Positions 15,454 to 21,439 of a stretch of DNA of 28,181 bases are shown one piece after another (the stretch's first letter is position 1; every line of letters begins with the position of its first letter). The translations under genes were made by a program, and so were the position numbers. The DNA is from a virus. Below the pieces are notes generated by a model. It searched no databases, was not told the DNA's origin, and worked only from the letters and a program-made list of their open reading frames with translations. The DNA is taken from the IMG/VR virus record IMGVR_UViG_3300007609_000072, positions 1 through 28,181 of that record. One strand, given 5' to 3'.

Positions 15454-15483
15454 AAAAAAGCCCTAACTTTTTCTGCTAAGGCT
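15454..15483 (-). terminator. Intrinsic terminator after the 150-residue gene
   Basis: On the sense strand AGCCTTAGC (15483-15475) pairs with GTTAGGGCT (15467-15459), a 9-bp stem with two G-U pairs and loop AGAAAAA, followed by six T. It separates the unknown gene at 15575 from the gp22-gp23 unit. Confidence 0.85.
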
Positions 15484-15551
15484 CAATTCTAATAGATTTT
15501 TTAAATGTTAAATGTCATAGTTTCTATTATTTTATGACTCATTAGGAACTC

Positions 15552-15565
15552 TTATGGGCCCATAA
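15552..15565. other. 14-bp perfect palindrome
   Basis: TTATGGGCCCATAA reads the same on both strands and lies between the stop codon at 15575 and the terminator. Short flanking arms ATGAC (15534-15538) and GTCAT (15569-15573) are also inverted. It may be a protein-binding site or a hairpin at the mRNA 3' end; function is unknown. Confidence 0.4.
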
Positions 15566-15574
15566 TCGGTCATT

Positions 15575-16027
15575 TTAGTTTTTAAAATTTTGTCTATAAC
15601 TTAATTCTGCTCTTAAATCTTTTAATTCTCTAGCATTTTCATTTGAAAATTTTCCTTTCTCTAATTCTTCAATTCTAGCTATAAGTTCCTTCATTGCCAT
15701 TTCTTCAGGAGACTTTTTAATATATTTTTTAGTATGTAAATAATTAAATAGTTTAATAGCTGCAGCAGATTGAATTTTAGGTGATTCATCTGCAGTCATT
15801 CTAAGGTTTTTATACAATTGTTTTAATTCGTTATTATTACTGGCAGTAACATCATTATAAAAGTCACCTAATTCAGCAAGAATCATATCAGTCATGTTTT
15901 CACCTTTTAAAGATGTTACCATGATGGTCTCTACTGTTTCTATAAAATCTGAATTTGTTTCGATGTTTTCATTTAGATTCTTCGTGTTGAAACGCTTCAT
16001 GTTTTCTACTAAAATGTTCTTTTTCAT
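15575..16027 (-). CDS. Unknown helical protein between bS21 and scaffold genes
   Basis: The protein has 150 residues and starts MKKNILVENMKRFNTKNLNE. It looks entirely helical and polar, with acidic helices (FIETVETIMVTSLKG, ILAELGDFYNDVTASNNNEL), a segment SAAAIKLFNYLHTKKYIKK, and a coiled-coil C-terminus (ELIARIEELEKGKFSNENAR). The RFNTKNL-type start with NENIE resembles other proteins encoded around prohead core genes, so a core or internal head protein is possible. It forms a single-gene unit between two copies of a terminator-promoter module. A second in-frame ATG at codon 10 is an alternative start. Confidence 0.65.
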   Translation of the reverse strand: MKKNILVENMKRFNTKNLNENIETNSDFIETVETIMVTSLKGENMTDMILAELGDFYNDVTASNNNELKQLYKNLRMTADESPKIQSAAAIKLFNYLHTKKYIKKSPEEMAMKELIARIEELEKGKFSNENARELKDLRAELSYRQNFKN

Positions 16028-16098
16028 TCGTATTATGTTTTTAAATTATTATTATTCTTAAATTTAAGCATTTTTATTCAATTAAACAAATATTCTAA

Positions 16099-16107
16099 TA
16101 TAAATAT
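16099..16107 (-). promoter_or_regulatory. Putative late promoter motif upstream of the 150-residue gene
   Basis: The sense strand reads ATATTTATA, then TTAGAATATTTG. It is 71 nt before the start at 16027 and lies behind the terminator at 16126-16153. Confidence 0.55.
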
Positions 16108-16125
16108 AGCACAAAAAAAAACAAT

Positions 16126-16153
16126 AAAAAGCCCTAACTTTTTCTGTTAGGGC
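16126..16153 (-). terminator. Intrinsic terminator after the bS21 gene
   Basis: An 8-bp perfect stem, GCCCTAAC (16153-16146) with GTTAGGGC (16138-16131), closes a 7-nt loop AGAAAAA and is followed by five T and a second T-rich run. Confidence 0.9.
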
Positions 16154-16181
16154 CAATATAGATGATTAGTTAATGTGTAAT

Positions 16182-16415
16182 TTATTGCTCCCGGCTTCGA
16201 ATCTGTTGTATGAATGCTGCCTTTGATTTTTCTGCTCGTTTAATAACACTAGGTTTAATAAATTCTTTTCGATCATATGTTTTTTGCAATATTCCTGATT
16301 TTTTTACTCGTCGCTTAAATTGTTTTAACGCATATTCAATATCCCGATCAACAACCCGGACACCTAATACATTTCCTGGCACTATAGTTTGATGTAATTT
16401 CTGTTTTTTATTCAT
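16182..16415 (-). CDS. rpsU: Phage-encoded ribosomal protein bS21
   Basis: This 77-residue, very basic protein is bS21 of the small ribosomal subunit, which acts near the mRNA exit and the 3' end of 16S rRNA. Seen: VRVVDRDIEYALKQFKRRVK (the bS21 helix with AL-x-FKR), KKSGILQKTYDRKEFIKPSV and KRAEKSKAAFIQQIRSRE. The FIKPSVxxRAExxKA block is typical of Bacteroidetes bS21 rather than E. coli. There is an N-terminal extension of about 14 residues. Aligned without gaps to my recollection of flavobacterial bS21, Phe68 falls where the host has Tyr54, the residue reported to help hold the anti-Shine-Dalgarno tail. The gene follows an unknown gene by 9 nt, inside the head-gene cluster, and ends in a strong terminator. 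It lacks a clear Shine-Dalgarno sequence of its own. Confidence 0.88.
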   Translation of the reverse strand: MNKKQKLHQTIVPGNVLGVRVVDRDIEYALKQFKRRVKKSGILQKTYDRKEFIKPSVIKRAEKSKAAFIQQIRSREQ

Positions 16416-16424
16416 GTAACTCGT

Positions 16425-16889
16425 TTATATGTTTCTATTTTTTTGTGGTTGTTCCTCTTGCATTACTTTGAAACGAAAATATTTTATTTCTGGCTTCTGT
16501 GAAAAATAACCTTGTAGTTGTTGAGATTCCTTTGCCGTATCTTCGCCTAATCGAAAATAAAAATATCCAGCTTTACCACTTTTTGATTTTACGTGTTTAA
16601 CTGGATATATTTTTTTCTTAGCTGCAAATTGTTTGATTTCTTTTGCTACATTTTCTGCCATAGCCGCATCACGAAGCATGTATTGAACTCCGCCGTTGTA
16701 GTCTGTAATGTTGTTGATGAGATCTGCTTCTTCTAATTCAGCTTCAGTTAGACCGGCATCGCTCATTGCATCCCCTAAATCTTTTATAGCTTGTGTTGTT
16801 TGTTCAATGTCTTCTGGTTTTGGTATTTTTGAATTATTCTGTTCCGTTAATCCAAAAAATTCCTTATATGTATTTCGTTTCTTGTTCAT
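16425..16889 (-). CDS. Unknown protein encoded just before bS21
   Basis: The protein has 154 residues and starts MNKKRNTYKEFFGLTEQNNS. The first half is acidic and helical (IEQTTQAIKDLGDAMSDAGL, TEAELEEADLINNI). The second half seems alpha/beta with conserved-looking basic and aromatic residues: DAAMAENVAKEIKQFAAKK, YPVKHVKSKSGKAGYFYFRL, and a final KYFRFKVMQEE. The basic strand-rich half could bind nucleic acid, but I recognise no family. It opens a two-gene unit with bS21 (9-nt gap), led by a motif 29 nt upstream, so a link with translation or with head assembly is equally possible. Confidence 0.65.
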   Translation of the reverse strand: MNKKRNTYKEFFGLTEQNNSKIPKPEDIEQTTQAIKDLGDAMSDAGLTEAELEEADLINNITDYNGGVQYMLRDAAMAENVAKEIKQFAAKKKIYPVKHVKSKSGKAGYFYFRLGEDTAKESQQLQGYFSQKPEIKYFRFKVMQEEQPQKNRNI

Positions 16890-16918
16890 ATTCGTTTCTT
16901 CTATATATTAAAACTTAA

Positions 16919-16927
16919 TATAAATAT
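16919..16927 (-). promoter_or_regulatory. Putative late promoter motif upstream of the bS21 unit
   Basis: The sense strand reads ATATTTATA, then TTAAGTTTTAA. It lies 29 nt before the start at 16889 and 6 nt past the stop codon of the gene at 16933. Confidence 0.55.
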
Positions 16928-16932
16928 CCTAA

Positions 16933-17355
16933 TTATTTACCAAATAATCGATTCATACCATAACTCATATTTTCATATGCTCTCATAGCTCGTTCTACCA
17001 ACATATCCGCTTCATTACAACTTTTTTCCATGAGTTTTAAATCATCTTCTACTCGTTTCAATTCTCGTTTTAATGAAACTTTTTCAAATTGCATTTCATC
17101 TGACTCAGTTAACTCCGTTGTTATGCGTTGTGCCATTTCAACCATTTCACGCAAATTCGAACACTGCTCAGACATTTTTCTACCTTCACCAAACATTTGT
17201 TGTCCGTATTCTTCCATACGCATAACCATTTCCATGAACCGACGTTTTTCTTCTGTAGTTACCGGAATATGTTGTTCTTTGGATTCATATTGTTTTTTAA
17301 AATCGCCTTTTTGTTCTTTATATATTGATCGTACATAGTCTAAGTTGCTATTCAT
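16933..17355 (-). CDS. Coiled-coil protein downstream of prohead protease
   Basis: I choose the ATG at 17355 (140 residues, MNSNLDYVRSIYKEQKGDFK), which is preceded by AAAAGAAACAAT, the A-rich context usual in this window; an earlier in-frame ATG at 17400 would overlap the protease stop. The protein is Met- and Glu-rich and helical nearly throughout (EEKRRFMEMVMRMEEYGQQM, SLKRELKRVEDDLKLMEKS), ending YGMNRLFGK. It is probably a coiled coil. Its position between protease and scaffold genes suggests a prohead core component, comparable in place to the small T4 core proteins, but I see no specific similarity. Confidence 0.68.
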   Translation of the reverse strand: MNSNLDYVRSIYKEQKGDFKKQYESKEQHIPVTTEEKRRFMEMVMRMEEYGQQMFGEGRKMSEQCSNLREMVEMAQRITTELTESDEMQFEKVSLKRELKRVEDDLKLMEKSCNEADMLVERAMRAYENMSYGMNRLFGK

Positions 17356-17374
17356 ATTGTTTCTTTTATTATAT

Positions 17375-18016
17375 TTATATTCTACACTTTCCATCTTCAC
17401 ATAAAATAGAAGTAATTATTTCATGCACATGATGATATTGACTTGGTTGATGTTGATGACCAGCTGATTCGAATTGATATTGTTTTTCATTTTTTGGTGC
17501 TATAAAAGCCCCGTGGGTTGATGGATTTGATACTACATCCCAACAAATTAATTCAAAATCTGGCTGAACTTCCATTATATTTTCATTGCGAAGTTCTTTA
17601 ACACTACCTAACCCTCGAGATGATATTCCTAAACGTATTCCTTCTTTAAATAATGATTTTAATATTTTACCAGATGGCGTATCTAAAACTTGTAAAGCTC
17701 CACATAAATCGTCGCCTTTCCACCAAATTTTTAAAATGTTATGTGATACATTATTTAAATTAACAACTTGTGATTCTGGATGATCTAATTCTCCTAAAGC
17801 TCTGTGCTGATGTATAAATTCTTTTTCATACCGTTTACATTCTCGCTCTAGTATATGTTTTGGATATACACGACCATTTTGGTTTTTAGCTCCAGCTCGC
17901 TGAAGAATGCCTTCAACTATAAATGACCCATCAACACCATATATATTAGCAGATGATTCATTTAATATATTTAATGGCGTAAATGGTATAAAATCTTGTA
18001 TAAGTTGTTTTGTCAT
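17375..18016 (-). CDS. 21: Prohead core protease, gp21-like
   Basis: This 213-residue serine protease of the herpesvirus-type assemblin fold matures the prohead by cutting scaffold and capsid proteins (T4 gp21 has 212). Seen: GVDGSFIVEGILQRAGAKNQ followed by NGRVYPKHIL, the catalytic His in GELDHPES (His79), the nucleophile in LGISSRGLGS (Ser132 or Ser133) and an ELICWDVVSNPS strand near 155-166 that completes the site. The C-terminal tail after APKNEKQ is His- and Gln-rich (SAGHQHQPSQYHHVHE), which is unusual and might bind metal. It starts 4 nt after the preceding stop and appears translationally coupled to it. Confidence 0.93.
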   Translation of the reverse strand: MTKQLIQDFIPFTPLNILNESSANIYGVDGSFIVEGILQRAGAKNQNGRVYPKHILERECKRYEKEFIHQHRALGELDHPESQVVNLNNVSHNILKIWWKGDDLCGALQVLDTPSGKILKSLFKEGIRLGISSRGLGSVKELRNENIMEVQPDFELICWDVVSNPSTHGAFIAPKNEKQYQFESAGHQHQPSQYHHVHEIITSILCEDGKCRI

Positions 18017-18020
18017 GATG

Positions 18021-18659
18021 TTATTGCATTAAATTTCTAACTCGTTCTGCTATAGTATTTAATCTTTCTGATATCGTATTTAGTGCAGTATTCGTACGTT
18101 TTTTATAACCTTCCCGTGTTATGCCGCTTTCTTCTTTTAATCTACTTGCGTTACGTACAGCTTCTTCAATTTCGCGTAATTTTTTCGAAACATCTATTAT
18201 AGTATTATTAACTTTTTGTTCGGGTGTTATTTTAGGATTAGATGTTGAATAGGTACGATATCCTTCGATAAGTTGTTCGTATTTTAATTCCATTGCTTCA
18301 GCAACGCCTGGGTATTTCATTTTATTTTTAGGTTTTTTTCTGTTGGAAAATGCATGTGGCGTTTGGTATCCGGCAATTCCTCCGGTAACCGACTGTTCAT
18401 CTATATCACTATCAATAGATTTGGTTTTTGCATATTCTTCTTCAAAATCTCTGCGAGCAACTTTAATAGTTTTACTAGTCACATGGTTATCTTTTTGGAA
18501 TTTCTTCCATGCTGCTTCTTTTTTGTCATCTAACGCGTTTACCATTGGCTCTTCTATATCGCCATCGTTATCAAAGTCTAAAAAATCAGGCTTTCTAGAT
18601 TCATTAATATTATTTATATTTTCAAATTTTCGTTTCATTTCTGCAATTAAATATTTCAT
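18021..18659 (-). CDS. Unknown protein, possible prohead core component
   Basis: The protein has 212 residues. It starts MKYLIAEMKRKFENINNINE and contains KPDFLDFDNDGDIEEPM, a DxDxDG segment (residues 28-34) that resembles a calcium-binding loop although the usual Glu at position 12 is absent. A charged helical middle follows (KEAAWKKFQKDNHV), then a proline/lysine patch (NRKKPKNKMKYPGVAEAMEL) and a C-terminal coiled coil (TIIDVSKKLREIEEAVRNAS). The FLD-x-D-x-DG-x-KEPM pattern recurs in proteins beside gp21 in marine phages, as I recall. The ATG overlaps the previous stop (ATGA) and the protease follows by 4 nt, so the three genes are coupled. Confidence 0.65.
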   Translation of the reverse strand: MKYLIAEMKRKFENINNINESRKPDFLDFDNDGDIEEPMVNALDDKKEAAWKKFQKDNHVTSKTIKVARRDFEEEYAKTKSIDSDIDEQSVTGGIAGYQTPHAFSNRKKPKNKMKYPGVAEAMELKYEQLIEGYRTYSTSNPKITPEQKVNNTIIDVSKKLREIEEAVRNASRLKEESGITREGYKKRTNTALNTISERLNTIAERVRNLMQ

Positions 18660-19507
18660 TGGTGAACTTGGTTTAATTCGTCGACAAGGTCATAATATCG
18701 TAAAAGTGATAATATATGAGACTCTTTTATAACTTTCATATTTTCTACGTTGCAAAGCATTTCTGCTAAATTTTCTATTTTTATGCGAACAACATCATCT
18801 TTTGTTTGTAAAACATGTTCTTTTAATTGTCGTTTAATTTTTGGTATTTCCGTTTTAATATATGACTTCAATGAATTGGTATCATTAACATGAGTAATAT
18901 ATTGGTTTAATAGATTTTTCTGAGCTTCTGATAAGTTAGTATATTTCGTATTAAATTTATCTACAAGTAATTTATATGTTAATAGCCTCGTATCATTAGA
19001 TTGTGTTTTGAATTCTTCATATAAATTATCAACAGATGATTTTTTTGTAGAGTCTTTTAATACATGTTCTAATATTACATTTTTACATTGTGATAGTTGT
19101 TTAATAGATGCATGTTCTGCATATTCAAATAATATATATGTTGAAGCTAATACTTTATAATTAGGTATACGAGAATTAGCTAAGGAATCAAATGAAAAAT
19201 TTTCTTTAATTTCTTTTACGAGATTATACTTTTGTCTACGCAATACACTTTGATTTAATTTACGGTATGCTTTTTGAGCTTCTACAATATAATCTAAAAC
19301 GCGAGCTTCTGATTTTTGTTGCTCTTTAATTAGAGAATTGTATAATTGTAATTCTTTAGCTAATTCTGTATTCTTACCGAAATATTTTTTAATTATATCT
19401 AATGCAATCGTTTTATCTGAAGTTAATGTTTCTGATGTTAGTTTTCTAACTAACATTTCAAATAAAATTCCGGTGTTTTTGTACTTCGAATGTTTAATTT
19501 TTTTCAT
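18656..19507 (-). CDS. Unknown helical protein between portal and protease
   Basis: This 283-residue, Lys-rich, all-helical protein starts MKKIKHSKYKNTGILFEMLV, then RKLTSETLTSDKTIALDIIK. Further parts include a conserved-looking FEYAEHASIKQLSQCKNVIL, a stretch LSEAQKNLLNQYITHVNDTN and a C-terminal ESHILSLLRYYDLVDELNQV. It occupies the place of the small T4 genes 67 and 68 between portal and protease but is far longer, and I see no T4 similarity. A head assembly role is inferred from position only. It overlaps the following gene by ATGA and is led by a motif 30 nt upstream. Confidence 0.68.
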   Translation of the reverse strand: MKKIKHSKYKNTGILFEMLVRKLTSETLTSDKTIALDIIKKYFGKNTELAKELQLYNSLIKEQQKSEARVLDYIVEAQKAYRKLNQSVLRRQKYNLVKEIKENFSFDSLANSRIPNYKVLASTYILFEYAEHASIKQLSQCKNVILEHVLKDSTKKSSVDNLYEEFKTQSNDTRLLTYKLLVDKFNTKYTNLSEAQKNLLNQYITHVNDTNSLKSYIKTEIPKIKRQLKEHVLQTKDDVVRIKIENLAEMLCNVENMKVIKESHILSLLRYYDLVDELNQVHQ

Positions 19508-19537
19508 TTCTAGTATTCAGTTCTAGATTTATTTATT

Positions 19538-19546
19538 TATAAATAT
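19538..19546 (-). promoter_or_regulatory. Putative late promoter motif upstream of protease unit
   Basis: The sense strand reads ATATTTATA, then AATAAATAAAT. It lies 30 nt before the start at 19507, just past the portal stop codon. Confidence 0.55.
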
Positions 19547-19554
19547 CAATACAG

Positions 19555-21387
19555 TTATAAAATATTAGTTTCATCTAACAATGTGCCGTGATCTTTATCT
19601 TGTTTAGTTGTCTCATACAACATTTGATTTGCTATTTTTTTATTATTAATCTTTTTTAATACATCAATATTTTCTTTGCGCATATTATATGGAGAACTGA
19701 CACTAGCTCGTCTACTTCCTCTAGAATCAGGCTGAAATGTAGTTTTTTGATTTTTTGAATCTACATGTTGTTTGATTTGTTTAATGCCTAGTGGATCCCA
19801 TCCGAATGCGTTTTTATGTGTTCCAGATTTAGGTCCTTCGGGTGGTCTTCCGCCTTTATCATCGCTATCTGATGACATATGCATCGAAGCTAAATCATGT
19901 GGAGTTCCATATGATACGCCTGTTAATGTAGGATCATTTCCTTCTTGTTCGATTTGATTCTGTCTAAATCTTAGTTTTAAATCTTCAACTACATCATTGC
20001 GCTCTTGCAACCATTGTTCTTCTGACATATTAAATATATATTCATATATATAACGATCTGACACTAGTTTACTATCTTTCATTGAAGTTGCAAGTTGAAT
20101 TTTTTCATTCATTAATGCAACTTTTTGTTGATCATATATAATTGATGGAGCTGTTAATTCCAATTCAAAATTAATTAAATCTTCATTTTCATATCCTTGT
20201 GTATATAAATGAACTATTGCTATTTTTGATAATTCTGATTGAATAATTTTTTGAATTCGTTCGATGGTTCTAGCAAATCTAATATCCATTGATGCCAATG
20301 TAGATTTTCCTTCTACACCCTCATCATATCCTAGGAATGGCTTAGGTACTTTTAATGCAGCCATCATTTTATGTTTAACATATTCAATATCGTCAATTCC
20401 AGTAAATTCCATGCCTGGCAATGTAGCAATTTCGGTAGAAGAATTTCCTCCACGAACTGGTAAAAAGAAATCTTCTAACATGTTGTTAAGATTAAATTTT
20501 AAATTATAATTACCGGTTTTTTGATCAACATGTGGAACTTTTTTCATTTTGTTAATCATTTGTTCCATAAATGAATCAACTTCATTTGGTGGAATATTAC
20601 CAATGTCAACTTTAAATATTCGTTTTTCTGGAGCTCGCATTACTCGATGAATAAGCATTGCATCTTCTAACATAGTTAATTTTTGGAATTCTGTTCTAGC
20701 TCCTTCTAACATAGATCTACCATATGGCAGAAAATTTGAATCTGAAATTAATCTAAAATGAGCAATTTCAAAAACGTCGTATTTTTCTTCTGGATTTGAT
20801 ACATGATGAAATTCAATTTCATATTCTCCTGTATCTTCTCGGAATTCTTCCCATCTCTCCATTTCGTAACTAGAAAATGGTCGCGCATTAACAATGCCAA
20901 GCTCGTCTGCGATATCCAATTTTAAAAAGAAATCTCCATATTTACACATATTACGAATCCACGGCCATAAATTAAATTCTATATTTAATATATCATAAAA
21001 TAAATTATTAAGTATCTTATGAATTCGAGTATCTTCAGTTTTAATAGTTAAAATCTCGCCGAATTGATTGGCTAATGTAGATTCATCAGCATATATATCT
21101 AATGCCGAGCTAATTATCGGATCTTTATCCATCATTTCGAAATCAGTATATAACTGCATTCGATTCTGGTGCATGTAATAATTTGAATCATATCCACCCA
21201 TTCCTCCTACGGAGTGGCGGTTCGTCCCATGCATTCTTGTATATCTATCAGCAATTTTGCTTTGTGCTAAATTACCAGATGACTGTAATTTATTTGTGTC
21301 AATTACTCGTAATTTGTTTTTGCCATAGGCTCTAACAACAACATTTGTTTGAAATAAATTACGTAATCTTCTTCTTAATGTAGCCAT
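19555..21387 (-). CDS. 20: Portal vertex protein, gp20-like
   Basis: This 610-residue protein forms the dodecameric ring through which DNA enters the head (T4 gp20 has 524). Diagnostic segments are MMDKDPIISSALDIYADEST (85-104), WPWIRNMCKYGDFFLKLDI, the conserved RAPEKRIFKVDIGNIP (251-266), MLEDFFLPVRGGNSSTEI (303-320) with ATLPG behind it, and KVPKPFLGYDEG. The C-terminus beyond about residue 500 is polar and low in order (SDSDDKGGRPPEGPKSGTHK), an extension relative to T4. The gene follows terminase directly, with a motif 16 nt upstream. No Shine-Dalgarno sequence. Confidence 0.95.
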   Translation of the reverse strand: MATLRRRLRNLFQTNVVVRAYGKNKLRVIDTNKLQSSGNLAQSKIADRYTRMHGTNRHSVGGMGGYDSNYYMHQNRMQLYTDFEMMDKDPIISSALDIYADESTLANQFGEILTIKTEDTRIHKILNNLFYDILNIEFNLWPWIRNMCKYGDFFLKLDIADELGIVNARPFSSYEMERWEEFREDTGEYEIEFHHVSNPEEKYDVFEIAHFRLISDSNFLPYGRSMLEGARTEFQKLTMLEDAMLIHRVMRAPEKRIFKVDIGNIPPNEVDSFMEQMINKMKKVPHVDQKTGNYNLKFNLNNMLEDFFLPVRGGNSSTEIATLPGMEFTGIDDIEYVKHKMMAALKVPKPFLGYDEGVEGKSTLASMDIRFARTIERIQKIIQSELSKIAIVHLYTQGYENEDLINFELELTAPSIIYDQQKVALMNEKIQLATSMKDSKLVSDRYIYEYIFNMSEEQWLQERNDVVEDLKLRFRQNQIEQEGNDPTLTGVSYGTPHDLASMHMSSDSDDKGGRPPEGPKSGTHKNAFGWDPLGIKQIKQHVDSKNQKTTFQPDSRGSRRASVSSPYNMRKENIDVLKKINNKKIANQMLYETTKQDKDHGTLLDETNIL

Positions 21388-21403
21388 ATTCTATTTATTT
21401 ATA

Positions 21404-21412
21404 TATAAATAT
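21404..21412 (-). promoter_or_regulatory. Putative late promoter motif upstream of portal gene
   Basis: The sense strand reads ATATTTATA, then TATAAATAAAT, ending 16 nt before the start at 21387. Confidence 0.55.
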
Positions 21413-21439
21413 AACATACAAAATATCATCAGTTAAATA

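Larger units (their letters stand above)
15415..15483 (-). repeat. Terminator-promoter module, copy A
   Basis: This stretch resembles 16091-16153 across its length: the hairpin with loop AGAAAAA, a T-rich tail, then GCCATATTTATTATTAGAATA. The two copies bracket the unknown gene at 15575-16027. Confidence 0.7.
16091..16153 (-). repeat. Terminator-promoter module, copy B
   Basis: This is the second copy of the module also found at 15415-15483: hairpin GCCCTAAC/GTTAGGGC with the same AGAAAAA loop, a T-rich tail, then GCTATATTTATATTAGAATA on the sense strand. Confidence 0.7.

Noticed and set aside
15312-15574. tRNA or small RNA gene in the longest gap
   Set aside because: The two short hairpins and the terminator do not form a cloverleaf, and no TTCRANNY-type arm or anticodon loop was found.
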